This document shows positions 8,849 through 17,851 of a stretch of 64,000 nucleotides of DNA, piece by piece (position 1 is the first letter of the stretch; every line of letters begins with the position of its first letter). The stretch lies in contig JALFSO010000018.1 in assembly GCA_022778785.1 (NCBI GenBank), positions 1 to 64,000 on the forward strand, written 5' to 3'. The notes under the pieces are model-generated. The model was not told the DNA's origin, did not search any database, and saw only the letters and a program-made list of their open reading frames with translations. A program made the translations under genes and the position numbers. Source of the stretch: Dysosmobacter sp. GTDB lineage: Bacteria > Bacillota > Clostridia > Oscillospirales > Oscillospiraceae.

Positions 8849-8916
8849 TGCTCTCGTTCACCTCTTTCTCTTTCAGACTACCGCCATGGAGCTTTCACCC
8901 CACAAAGGCGTTTAAC

Positions 8917-8945
8917 AGTATAACACGCCCTTTTTCAAAATGCAA
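8917..8945 (-). promoter_or_regulatory. rpmE promoter
   Basis: On the minus strand TTGCAT, a 17-base spacer and TATACT form a good housekeeping promoter about 70 bases before the rpmE start. Confidence 0.75.
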
Positions 8946-8997
8946 GGACTTTTCTGATTTCTTTCGATATTTTTTGTACCCACACGGAGGCCCGGTT

Positions 8998-11900
8998 TTA
9001 TACCTCCACCGCCATGCCGGTGTGGAGGAAGTACAGCACCCGGCGAGTCACGGGCCGCTCCAGCACCCGGGTCAGGGCGGCGCTGTAGGCCGTCAGCTGG
9101 GGGCGGTACTGCTCTGCCCGCCGCCGCAGGGCCTCGCCGGACACCCGGTCCGTCTTGAAGTCCACCACCGCCAGGGAGCCGTCGGGCTGCTCAAAGCAGC
9201 AGTCCACGATGCCCTGCAATAAAATTTCGTCTCCGGCGGCAGCCGCTGGGTCCGCCTCCCGGGCGTCCATGAGGAGGGTGAAGGGATACTCCCGCAGGAT
9301 CCGGGGGGAGTGCCGCAGCTCCTCCGCCAGCTCCGAACAGAGGAACCGGCGCAGTTCCGCCGTTCGGACGGCGGCGGCCTGCTCCTCCGTCAGCAGATGC
9401 CGCTCCCGCAGCTCCGCCACCTGGCCCGCCACGTCCAGATTGGAGAAATCCAGATATTGCAGCACCAGATGGGTGGCGGTGCCGCCCTCGGCGGCGGTGA
9501 GGCCCGCCGTCTCCTGCCGGAACCGGGGCCGTGTCAGGGGCTGGAGCACCGGCGGCACCGCCGCCTCCTCCGCGATCTCCCGGTCCGCCTCCCGGCCCTT
9601 CAGCTGGGTGGCGGTGAGTTTGGCGGGCAGGGCCGTCTCCGTCTCCCAGGGATAGGTGAATGCCAGCAGCGACGGGTCAAAGGGCAGTTCGTCCTCCGCC
9701 GCGCCCCGCTCCATCGTCCGGCGGCGGGGGGGCTCCCGGTACGCCGCGCCGTCGTGGACCTCCACCTGCCAGGGGGCGGTGTCCCCGGTGTACAGGCCCT
9801 CCACGTCCATGTCCGCCAGCTCCCGCAGGGGCGCCGCCTCCGGGCGGCACAGCAGGGGCAGCAGCAGCCAGTCCGCGAAGTTCCGTCCCTCCCCCACCGA
9901 CTCCGGCAGAGCCGGACAGGACGCCAGCGGCGCCAGCCGCTTCATCCGGGTCCCGGCGTAGTGCATGGCGTCCACCAGGATCAGCTTTTCCTTGGGCCGG
10001 GTCATGGCCACGTACAGGATGCGCTGCTCCTCCGCCTTGTTCTCCCGGAGCAGCGTCTCCTCCAGGGCCTTTCGGGCCAGGGTGGGATATTTGATCTTCC
10101 GGCCCAGATCGACGCGCACAGGGCCCAGGCCCAGGATGGGATGTACCAGCACCGGCGTCTGGAAGTCCTGTGCGGAGAAGGCGTGGTCCAGATCCGTCAG
10201 GATCACCACCGGGAACTCCAGTCCCTTGGACTTGTGGATGCTCATGATGCGGACGCCGGCGCTGTCCGCCGCGCCCCGGGTCTGGGGGGCACGTCCCGTC
10301 TCGATGAGCCGCCGCAGCTGGGTGACGAAGGCGAACACGCCCCGGTAGCCGCCGTTCTCCAGCTTCTCCGCGTGTTCCGCCAGGGCGATGAGGTTCTCCC
10401 GCCGCCGCTGGCCGCTGTCCATGGAGCCGAAGATACCCAGCACGTCCAGCCGGTTGTAGATGTGCCACAGCAGCTGCTGGACGCTCATGTCCCGGGCCAG
10501 CAGGCGCAGCTCCTCCAGCGTCCGGAGGAAGGCGGCGCAGTCCTCCCCGCCGTCGGCCTCCACGGCGCCGTAAAAATCCCCCTGTGGCGTCTTTCCCCGG
10601 ATCTCCGCCAGACGGTCCGGCGTAAAGCCGAACACCGGGGAGCGCAGGGCCGCGATGAGGGGCACGTCCTGCCGGGGATTGTCGATGATCTCCAGTAGGG
10701 ACAGCATGGTGGAGACCTCCATGGTCTCAAAGAAGTCCCCGCTCTCCTCGAAGGCGCAGGGGATGTCCTGCTCCGCCAGGGCGGCGGCGTAGGCGGCAGA
10801 CCGGCTGCCGGGGGAGCGCATGAGGATGACGATGTCCTCCGGGCGGCAGGGCCGCAGGGCGCCGCCGTCGGTGACGGGCCACTTCTCGTCCAGCAGGCGG
10901 CGGATGCGCTCCGCCACGAACCGGGCCTCCGCCGTCAGGCGCTTCACCGGACGCTCCTCCTCCCCCGCTTGCCGCTGGGGCACGGTGATGAGATGGAACT
11001 CCGTTGCGCAGTCCGTACGGGGCGGATAGTAGTCCGCGCCGAAGTGGAGGGCCTCGTCCTCGCCGTAGTCCATCTCCCCCATTTCTTTGGAGAGGATGTT
11101 CTCAAAAACGAAGTTGGCGGCGTCCAGGATCTCCTGCCGGGAGCGGAAGTTCTTGGATAGGAGGATCTTCCGCTCCTCCCCCTCCGCCGCCTCCGTCCAG
11201 GGCCGGAACCGGGCGTATTTATCCAGAAAGATGGTGGGATCCGCCAGCCGGAAGCGGTAGATGCTCTGCTTTACGTCGCCCACGGTAAAGAGGTTCTTCC
11301 CGTCCCGGGACACCGCCCGGAAGATGGCGTTCTGGACCTCGTTGGTGTCCTGATACTCGTCCACCAGGATCTCCCGGTACCGGGCGGCGATCTGGGTCCC
11401 CAGCTCCGTGGGCGTCCCGTCCTCCCGGACCAGGATGGTCAGGGCCAGATGCTCCTGGTCCGAGAAGTCGGCGGCGTTCCGCCGCAGCTTCTCCCGGCGG
11501 TAGTCCTCGGCGAAGTCCGCCGTCAGCCGCAGCAGGGCGGACATGGCGGGCGCGGCGGCGGACAGGTCCTCCATGGCCTCCGCCCCCGTGACGGCCAGCA
11601 GAGCGTCCCACTTTTTGGCGGCGTCCTTGCAGCCGTCCCACAGCCGCTTGGCGCGGGCCTTCAGCGGCCCGCCGTCGGCGTCCTTCACGGCGCCCAATCG
11701 GGGGAACGTCACCTTTCCGGCGGCCTGGCGGGCCTCCTCCCAGCCCGCTTCGGCGGCGGAGGCCAGGGCTTCCAGCGTCCCCGCCGTGTCCAGGAACCGC
11801 CCGGCGTAGCCCTTCATCAGGGCGGGACAGTCCGTCATCTGTGCCGCCGCCCGGCGGAGCAGGGCCGCCCAGTGGGACGCCCGGCGGCCGATCCCCGCCA

Positions 11901-12573
11901 GCAGCACCCCGGCGTAGGGCGTGTCGCTGAAGTCCCCGCCGCCCCGGGCCAGTTCGTCCCAGCGGGCACGGTTTTCCGCCAGCCAGCAGTCCGGCCAGGC
12001 GTGGCTCTGGAGCTTTTCGTACAGCTCCATCACCAGCGCTGCCAGCGCCCGGTCGTCCCGTCCGAAGCCCAGGGTGTCCGCCAGGGACTGGTCCCCCCGG
12101 TCCAGACGGTCGTAAAACGTCTCCAGCGTCCGGTCCAGCACCCTCTCCCGCAGGAGCTTCGCCTCGTTCTCGTCCAGCACCCGGAAGTCCGGGGACAGGC
12201 CGTGGTCGTCCCCCTCCCGGGTCAGCAGATGGGTGTTCTCCCGCAGCAGGCCGGTGCAGAAGGCGTCCACCGTCCGAATGTCCGCCTGATACACCCGCAG
12301 GAGCTGGGACCGCAGGTGCCGGTCCCCCGGCGCGTCCGCCAGACGGGCGGACAACTCCGCCGCGATCTTGCTCCGCAGCTCCGCCGCCGCGGCCCGGGTA
12401 TAGGTGATGATGAGGAAGTCATCGACATTGCAGCCCTCCTCCGTAATGTACCGGAACAGCCGCTCCACCAGCACCTTGGTCTTGCCGGAGCCGGCGGCGG
12501 CGGACACCAGCAGGCTGCCGCCCCGGTTTTCCACCACGGCCCTCTGCTCCGGCGTCAGACGGATGTCACTCAT
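8998..12573 (-). CDS. addA: AddA helicase-nuclease subunit
   Basis: This 1191-residue protein is the UvrD-like helicase subunit of AddAB, which processes double-strand breaks into recombinogenic 3' ends recognised by RecA. It shows Walker A (AAAGSGKT, residues 25-32), helicase motif II VDEYQDTNEVQN, motif III VGDVKQSIYRFR, motif V/VI features (SIHKSKGLEFPVV, YVAMTRPKEKL) and a C-terminal RecB-type nuclease (GIVDCCF, VVDFKTDR). Its start overlaps the end of addB by eight bases, so the two are one transcript. Confidence 0.97.
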   Translation of the reverse strand: MSDIRLTPEQRAVVENRGGSLLVSAAAGSGKTKVLVERLFRYITEEGCNVDDFLIITYTRAAAAELRSKIAAELSARLADAPGDRHLRSQLLRVYQADIRTVDAFCTGLLRENTHLLTREGDDHGLSPDFRVLDENEAKLLRERVLDRTLETFYDRLDRGDQSLADTLGFGRDDRALAALVMELYEKLQSHAWPDCWLAENRARWDELARGGGDFSDTPYAGVLLAGIGRRASHWAALLRRAAAQMTDCPALMKGYAGRFLDTAGTLEALASAAEAGWEEARQAAGKVTFPRLGAVKDADGGPLKARAKRLWDGCKDAAKKWDALLAVTGAEAMEDLSAAAPAMSALLRLTADFAEDYRREKLRRNAADFSDQEHLALTILVREDGTPTELGTQIAARYREILVDEYQDTNEVQNAIFRAVSRDGKNLFTVGDVKQSIYRFRLADPTIFLDKYARFRPWTEAAEGEERKILLSKNFRSRQEILDAANFVFENILSKEMGEMDYGEDEALHFGADYYPPRTDCATEFHLITVPQRQAGEEERPVKRLTAEARFVAERIRRLLDEKWPVTDGGALRPCRPEDIVILMRSPGSRSAAYAAALAEQDIPCAFEESGDFFETMEVSTMLSLLEIIDNPRQDVPLIAALRSPVFGFTPDRLAEIRGKTPQGDFYGAVEADGGEDCAAFLRTLEELRLLARDMSVQQLLWHIYNRLDVLGIFGSMDSGQRRRENLIALAEHAEKLENGGYRGVFAFVTQLRRLIETGRAPQTRGAADSAGVRIMSIHKSKGLEFPVVILTDLDHAFSAQDFQTPVLVHPILGLGPVRVDLGRKIKYPTLARKALEETLLRENKAEEQRILYVAMTRPKEKLILVDAMHYAGTRMKRLAPLASCPALPESVGEGRNFADWLLLPLLCRPEAAPLRELADMDVEGLYTGDTAPWQVEVHDGAAYREPPRRRTMERGAAEDELPFDPSLLAFTYPWETETALPAKLTATQLKGREADREIAEEAAVPPVLQPLTRPRFRQETAGLTAAEGGTATHLVLQYLDFSNLDVAGQVAELRERHLLTEEQAAAVRTAELRRFLCSELAEELRHSPRILREYPFTLLMDAREADPAAAAGDEILLQGIVDCCFEQPDGSLAVVDFKTDRVSGEALRRRAEQYRPQLTAYSAALTRVLERPVTRRVLYFLHTGMAVEV

Positions 12574-15500
12574 GTCCGCTCTCCTCCTCTCCGATCTCTC
12601 TCCAGAACTCCTCCGGCTTCACCGGCGTGATGTAGTGCAGATGGTCCCCCTGCCGTCCGTCCTGGAAGTGGCAGGCCGGTGCCCACTGGCAGAACTGGCA
12701 GAAGGTGTCCTCCTCACTGTGGCAGCAGGGGTCCGCGTCGATGTTGCCGTCCCGGACCTCCCGGGCGATCTGCCGCAGCAGACGGTCCACGTACCGGCTC
12801 AGCTTCCCCAGTTGGGCCGCCGAGGCCACGCCCGCCGTGATATCCCCGTCCTTATTGATCCGCAGGGGCAGATAGTGGGGCTCCGTCAGGGCCTCGTGCT
12901 CCATGGCCTCCAGCACCGCCCGGTCGTCCAGCAGCAGGCCGCTGCGGCGGAGGGTCTTCTTCCGCAGGGCCAGCAGCGCCTCCGGGGAGATGTTCCGCTC
13001 CGCCGCCAGCACCTCGTCTCTGGCCGGAAAATACAGCACACCGGCGGGCTCGATGTCGTGGCCGAAGTAGTCCCCACCCTCCTTCTGGAGGGTGAACAGA
13101 TACAGCAGCATCTGAATGTCCAGGCCCATGCGGACCTCCGCCAGATCGAAGCTCTTCCGGCCCGTCTTGTAGTCCACCACCCGGAGGTACAGCTTTCCGT
13201 CCTTCAGCCAGCCGTCCACCCGGTCCACCTTGCCGTTCACCCGCAGCTCCCCGCCCGGCTCGGAGATCACCACCGCCGGCAGGGCCCCCTTGTCCCCGAA
13301 GGACAGCTCGAATTCCAGAGGCACGAAGTCCGAGTGCCGCAGTTCCTCCGCCGTCTCCTGCACGATGGACCAGGCGGTGGCCCGCAGACGCCGGAACAGA
13401 TACCGGAACCGGGGGCTGCGCTCCTGGAAATTCCGGTACTGTTGCCGCTCAAAAAGGTCAATATAATGGTCCGTCAGCGCCTTCAGCGTCTCGTCCGGCA
13501 CCTGGGCGAAGCCGCCCTGCTCCTTCACGTCCCGGGTGACGTTCTCCAGGATGAAGTGGAGGAAGGTGCCGATCTGAGGGGCGTCGAAGTCCGCCCGGAC
13601 CCGCTCCTTCGCCCGGAGGCCGTACTCCATGAAATAGGCGAAGTGGCAGGAGTTCAGCCGCTCCATCCGGGAGGCGGACATGCTGAAATGACTGCCGTAG
13701 AGCTGCCGCACCGCCGGACGGGACAGCCGTCCCCTGTCCATGGTCCGTGCCCGGTCCATGGCCGCCAGCCGGGGGGCGAAGCCCTCCTGCCCGGCAAAAT
13801 ACTGCCACAGTGCGCCGCCGGGGCGGTCTCCCGCCGTCTCCAGCGCCGGGACCGGGGCGGTGAGCCGCTCCGCCCGGTCATCCGATCGCTCCACCCGGAG
13901 GGCGGGGAACAGCGCCAGGATGCGTCCGACCACAAAGGCGGGCCGCAGCTCCGCCCCGGTGACGTCCGAGGCGGGATAGCTGACGGTGAGCCACTCCGTG
14001 GCCTGGGCCAGAGAGGCGTAGATGTTTTGCAGCTCCATGCTCAGCCGCTCCATCCCACGGGGGGCCAGACGCAGGCCACGGGCCACCAGCTGGTCCCGGT
14101 CGTCGTCGTTGAGGATGCCGCCGCCGGTGCCGGGGGCGGGCAGCACATGGTCGTTAGCCCCCAGCAGGAACAGCACCTTCACCGTGTGCCGGTCGTTCCG
14201 GGTGATCTCACTGACGTTCACCTGATCCAGCGACACCGGGATGGTGCCCACGCTGTACTGGGTCAACACCTGCCGCAGCAGCCGGACGAATTCATCGGTG
14301 TCCATCCGCTCGTCCCCCAGGATCTCCACGAACTGATCCAGCACCCCGCAGAGGATCTCCCACAGCTGGGCCGTCTCCTGAGACCGCTGAAGCTGGCCCG
14401 CCTGAGCCAGCCGGTCCATCTGCTCCTCCAGGGCACGGGGCAGGTCCACCGCCTCCAGAAAGCTGTACACCGCGTCCGCCTTCTCCGCCGCGGTGTCCGC
14501 GTCCTTCAATCCGTTCTTCAGCAACAGCAGCGGCTCCCGCACCCGGCGGCGCAACGCGTTGATGTCCTCCAGCGCCGCCGTCTGCCGCTCTCCCCAGTCC
14601 GCGCCGTAGCCGTCGGGATTGGCGGTCCAGTCGTCCTCCTTCAGCCACATGGAGCCGTGGATGTCCCACGTTAGGGCGTAGTTCTCCAGCCGGTCGCACT
14701 CCGCCGGGGTCAGGCCCGCCAGTCCCGTCTTCAGGAAGCGGAACATGTCCTCGTACTCGCAGCCGCCGGTGACCGCCGCCAGCGCGCCGGTGAGGAGGGT
14801 CATGGCCGGAGTGTCCAGAATGTCGCTGCGGCGGCTGAGATACACCGGGATCTCGTACCGCTGGAACACGCTCTGGATGGTGGACTCATAGTCCGCCATG
14901 TTCCGGGCGGAGACGGCCATGTCCCGGTAGCGGTACTGCCCGGAGGCCGCCAGACGCCGGATGTCCGCCGCCGTCTGCTCCACCTCGGTGTAGAGATCCG
15001 CCGCCTCCCGCAGGTGGATGACGTCCCCCGTGTCCCCCTCCCAGGGGCGGTTCTCCCCGTAGAAGCACCGCTCCAGACGGGCCAGCGGCGTGTCATCCGG
15101 CCCGCCGGAGAGATACACCACTTCACAGGGACAGCCCGCCTCCGCCGCCAGACGGATCAGAGTGTCCCGGGTACGGTAGGACGCCTCGAAAATCTCGCTG
15201 CGTCCGCCCTTGGCCTCTCCCAGCAGCGTGACGGTGACGGACCGCGCCCGGCGCAGAAACACGCCCACCGCCCGCTGCTCCTGGGCGTTGAGATAGGTGA
15301 AGCCGTCCATGAACAGGTCTTTCCCGTCCACGTAGCCGGACTCCTCCAGATGGTCCACCAGCTTGCTCATCCGGTCCCGGGCGTCCAGTCCGGGGCGGCA
15401 GAGCCGGGAGCGATAGGCGCCGTACAGCAGGCTCAGGTCCGCCAGCTTGTCCCCGGTGGCGCCGGACAGGGCCTCCCCCTCCGCCGCCAGGGCCTCCGGC

Positions 15501-15892
15501 GTCACCTCGTAGCTCTGGAACTCGTCGAACAGGGCCAGCAGGTCCTCCAGAAACGCCGCCTTCCGGGAGGGACGGCGGTAGAGCTTCAGCTCCGGCGCCA
15601 CCTCGCACAGGGCCTTCTGAAGGGTCAGCAGCTTGCCGCCGGCGTCCAGCGTCACGTCCGCAAGACCGCCGGTGCGGGTCAGCACCCGGGTGGCCAGACG
15701 GCGGAAGCTCAGCACCTCCGCGTGGCGGCTGGCGGTGTCGCCGCAGGCCCGGCACAGATCCACCTCCGCCGCGTGGGAGGCGTGCTCCGGCACCAGCAGG
15801 ATCTGCCGGCCGCTGTCTCCCAGCTCCCGGATCTGCCGCAGGACCCGGGCGGATTTTCCGGTCCCGGCCCGGCCCATGAGAATGGTCAGCAT
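12566..15892 (-). CDS. addB: AddB helicase-nuclease subunit
   Basis: This 1108-residue partner of AddA has an N-terminal Walker A (GRAGTGKS, residues 7-14), an inactive helicase core and a C-terminal RecB-type nuclease (LRVVDYKTGRKSFDL). The Fe-S staple cysteines are visible near the C terminus in DPCCHSEEDTFCQFC. The start at 15892 was chosen because AAAGGAG lies upstream and the protein then begins MLTILMGRAG as in the family. The open frame continues to 16573, but that part is a shadow of the divergent DUF1643 gene. An extended -10 promoter lies 32 bases upstream. Confidence 0.96.
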   Translation of the reverse strand: MLTILMGRAGTGKSARVLRQIRELGDSGRQILLVPEHASHAAEVDLCRACGDTASRHAEVLSFRRLATRVLTRTGGLADVTLDAGGKLLTLQKALCEVAPELKLYRRPSRKAAFLEDLLALFDEFQSYEVTPEALAAEGEALSGATGDKLADLSLLYGAYRSRLCRPGLDARDRMSKLVDHLEESGYVDGKDLFMDGFTYLNAQEQRAVGVFLRRARSVTVTLLGEAKGGRSEIFEASYRTRDTLIRLAAEAGCPCEVVYLSGGPDDTPLARLERCFYGENRPWEGDTGDVIHLREAADLYTEVEQTAADIRRLAASGQYRYRDMAVSARNMADYESTIQSVFQRYEIPVYLSRRSDILDTPAMTLLTGALAAVTGGCEYEDMFRFLKTGLAGLTPAECDRLENYALTWDIHGSMWLKEDDWTANPDGYGADWGERQTAALEDINALRRRVREPLLLLKNGLKDADTAAEKADAVYSFLEAVDLPRALEEQMDRLAQAGQLQRSQETAQLWEILCGVLDQFVEILGDERMDTDEFVRLLRQVLTQYSVGTIPVSLDQVNVSEITRNDRHTVKVLFLLGANDHVLPAPGTGGGILNDDDRDQLVARGLRLAPRGMERLSMELQNIYASLAQATEWLTVSYPASDVTGAELRPAFVVGRILALFPALRVERSDDRAERLTAPVPALETAGDRPGGALWQYFAGQEGFAPRLAAMDRARTMDRGRLSRPAVRQLYGSHFSMSASRMERLNSCHFAYFMEYGLRAKERVRADFDAPQIGTFLHFILENVTRDVKEQGGFAQVPDETLKALTDHYIDLFERQQYRNFQERSPRFRYLFRRLRATAWSIVQETAEELRHSDFVPLEFELSFGDKGALPAVVISEPGGELRVNGKVDRVDGWLKDGKLYLRVVDYKTGRKSFDLAEVRMGLDIQMLLYLFTLQKEGGDYFGHDIEPAGVLYFPARDEVLAAERNISPEALLALRKKTLRRSGLLLDDRAVLEAMEHEALTEPHYLPLRINKDGDITAGVASAAQLGKLSRYVDRLLRQIAREVRDGNIDADPCCHSEEDTFCQFCQWAPACHFQDGRQGDHLHYITPVKPEEFWREIGEEESGHE

Positions 15893-15923
15893 GGCGTTTT
15901 CTCCTTTGTTTTTGATTACGGCC

Positions 15924-15929
15924 ATTATA
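15924..15929 (-). promoter_or_regulatory. Extended -10 promoter for addBA
   Basis: On the minus strand TG-G-TATAAT forms an extended -10 element about 32 bases before the addB start. The -35 region is weak. Confidence 0.6.
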
Positions 15930-15959
15930 CCATATCCCCTGCTCAGAAAACAGCGCACA

Positions 15960-15988
15960 TTGCGTTTTTTGCCGATCCGTGGTATGCT
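15960..15988 (+). promoter_or_regulatory. Promoter of the DUF1643 gene
   Basis: TTGCGT, a 17-base spacer and TATGCT lie 37 bases before the start at 16025, diverging from the addBA promoter. Confidence 0.65.
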
Positions 15989-16024
15989 GTACCCACCATC
16001 CCAGTCAAAGGAGCGTTTCCCATC

Positions 16025-16642
16025 ATGGCCAGACATATCCCCAGCGGCGTCACCGCCGATCTGGCGCTCTGCCGCTTCGACCAGGCGCTGTCCGACGCCC
16101 TGCGGCCCTCCCCGGACTACGACGTGAATCAGTGGCTGTACGTGCCCAATGTCTACTCCGAATACCGGTACATTCTGGGCACCCGGGGTGCCCGGCCCCT
16201 GATCTGCGTGGGCATCAACCCCTCCACCGCCGCGCCGGACCATCTGGACCCCACCCTTCAGTCCGCCCAGCGGATAGCCCTGTCCAGCGGGTACGACAGC
16301 TTCCTCATGTTCAACGTCTACGCCCAGCGGGCCACCATCCCCGACGACATGGAGCCGTCCCTGAATCCGGACCTCCACGCGGAGAACCGGAAGGCCTTCG
16401 CCTATCTCCTCTCCCTGTCGGACCATCCGGCAGTGTGGGCCGCCTGGGGGAACATCATCGACAAGCGGGCGTATCTCCTGGACTGCGTCCGGGACTTCGC
16501 CGCCATGGCCCGGGACGTCGGGGCCGTTTGGTACTCCGCCGGACCGCCGCTGAAATCCGGCCATCCCCATCACCCGCTGTACCTGAAGCGGGGCACGGTC
16601 CTCCAGCCCTTCGACATGGACGGCTATCTGGCGGCCCGATGA
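16025..16642 (+). CDS. DUF1643 domain protein
   Basis: This 205-residue protein matches the DUF1643 family, with the core CVGINPSTA near residue 63, then FNVYAQRATIPDDM, and the C-terminal GHPHHPLYLK. The function is unknown; the fold is thought to relate to uracil-DNA-glycosylase-like proteins (family knowledge, not tested here). The ATG at 16025 follows AAAGGAG and its own promoter. The frame is open far upstream only because it is antisense to addB. A strong terminator follows. Confidence 0.88.
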   Translation: MARHIPSGVTADLALCRFDQALSDALRPSPDYDVNQWLYVPNVYSEYRYILGTRGARPLICVGINPSTAAPDHLDPTLQSAQRIALSSGYDSFLMFNVYAQRATIPDDMEPSLNPDLHAENRKAFAYLLSLSDHPAVWAAWGNIIDKRAYLLDCVRDFAAMARDVGAVWYSAGPPLKSGHPHHPLYLKRGTVLQPFDMDGYLAAR

Positions 16643-16675
16643 GGGGTGCGCGTTTCCGAAACTCTCCCTTGCTGC

Positions 16676-16716
16676 AAAAAGAGCAGCTCCGTTTCAGAAC
16701 GGAGCTGCTCTTTTTT
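16676..16716. terminator. Bidirectional terminator
   Basis: Eighteen-bp perfect arms (16676-16693 with 16698-16715) start with A5 and end with T6, so the hairpin can stop both converging transcripts. Confidence 0.92.
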
Positions 16717-16726
16717 GATGCAGCAG

Positions 16727-17590
16727 TCAGTAGAAACCAACCTGGGAGGTGTACTCGTCGATACGCTTCAGGATATCCCGGTTGGCGCCGTTGGTCATCC
16801 GGGACAGGCAGGCGCACAAAAACTCCGCCGTCAGCATAGGCGCCACATAGGAGTTGTAGAAATTGCAGCTCTCGCACCGGGCCAGCAGCAGAACGTCCGC
16901 GTAGGGCGCCAGCACGCTGGTGGGCTTGTCCGTAATGACGATCACCTTAGCGCCCTGCTTCTTGGCCATCTCCGTCGCCAGTCGGGTCAGATTGGAGTAG
17001 CGAGGGAAGGAGATGGAGATGACGCAGTCCCCCTTGCCAATGTCGCTGACGAAGTCAAAGATATTCTGTGCCCGGTTCACAAAGTGATGCACATGGGGCA
17101 GGGTCTGCCGCATGATGACGTGAAGGAAATCCGCGATGCAGTCACAGCCCCGGGATGACAGAATATATCTCGCGTTGCTCTCCAGCAAAATGTTGCACGC
17201 CCGCTCGTACTGGGCCTCCGAGTTGTTGGCGACAGTCCCCTGGATATTGGCCAGAACGTACTTCATGACGGAATCCTGCGTGGATGTACTGTGGCTGTGC
17301 TTGCCGGCCTCGTTCAGCCGCTCCACCGGGATCACGATGGACTCATTGATGATCTCGCTGTTGTCCGCGTACACCTCCCGCAGAAACTTCTGGAATTCCG
17401 GATAGCCGGAAAACCCCAGCTGCCGCGTGAACCGGATGACGGTGGTATAGCTGATATCCAGCTTCTTCGCCAGCTCCATGGAGGACAGAAAGCAGCATTC
17501 CTGCAGATGATCCACCACATAATCGGCCACGATCTTCAGCTTTGGGGAAAGCTGGGCCACGGTCAGCAATTCATTCAGTCTGTCATTCAT
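16727..17590 (-). CDS. MurR/RpiR family transcriptional regulator
   Basis: This 287-residue regulator has an N-terminal RpiR helix-turn-helix (residues 1-77; MELAKKLDISYTTVIRFTRQLGF). A C-terminal SIS domain (about 120-260; YILSSRGCDCIADF, GDCVISISFPRYS) would bind a phosphorylated sugar or similar effector. It is transcribed away from the symporter-aminotransferase-RraA operon and is the likely regulator of it. Many RpiR proteins respond to sugar phosphates, so pairing with an amino- or keto-acid operon is slightly unusual. Confidence 0.93.
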   Translation of the reverse strand: MNDRLNELLTVAQLSPKLKIVADYVVDHLQECCFLSSMELAKKLDISYTTVIRFTRQLGFSGYPEFQKFLREVYADNSEIINESIVIPVERLNEAGKHSHSTSTQDSVMKYVLANIQGTVANNSEAQYERACNILLESNARYILSSRGCDCIADFLHVIMRQTLPHVHHFVNRAQNIFDFVSDIGKGDCVISISFPRYSNLTRLATEMAKKQGAKVIVITDKPTSVLAPYADVLLLARCESCNFYNSYVAPMLTAEFLCACLSRMTNGANRDILKRIDEYTSQVGFY

Positions 17591-17743
17591 ATATGAAAGT
17601 CTGTTTCCTTTCTCTGCGGAAAGCAGGACGCCTGCCGTTTTTCCGACCTATTGTACTATATCGTTCCTGAAAAATCCAGATGGCATCCGTTGATTTTTCA
17701 CAAAAGGTCAAAAAGGTTTGTGAATTTTTTGTGAATTCGTCAA

Positions 17744-17825
17744 TTTACATCATTTCCCACGGACACTATAATATCATACAAATAAAGATATTTTTATTTA
17801 TAAATAAAAAATTAAAAATATCTTT
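17744..17825 (+). promoter_or_regulatory. Promoter and 13-bp inverted repeat before the symporter operon
   Basis: TTTACA (17744-17749), a 17-base spacer and TATAAT (17767-17772) form a near-consensus promoter. Just downstream, 13-bp perfect arms (17784-17796 and 17813-17825) lie in the 5' leader, in a strikingly AT-rich stretch. They may be the RpiR operator or a leader hairpin. The ribosome site AGGAGGG precedes the ATG at 17852. Confidence 0.75.
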
Positions 17826-17851
17826 ATTCGAAAATTTCAGGAGGGTTCACC

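Noticed and set aside
12404..14674. A 756-codon + strand frame over addA and addB
   Set aside because: It is a shadow ORF; the minus-strand frames carry all AddA and AddB motifs.
15893..16573. A 227-codon upstream extension of the addB frame
   Set aside because: It is antisense to the DUF1643 gene, runs through two promoters, and lacks a ribosome site; the family start fits MLTILMGRAG at 15892.
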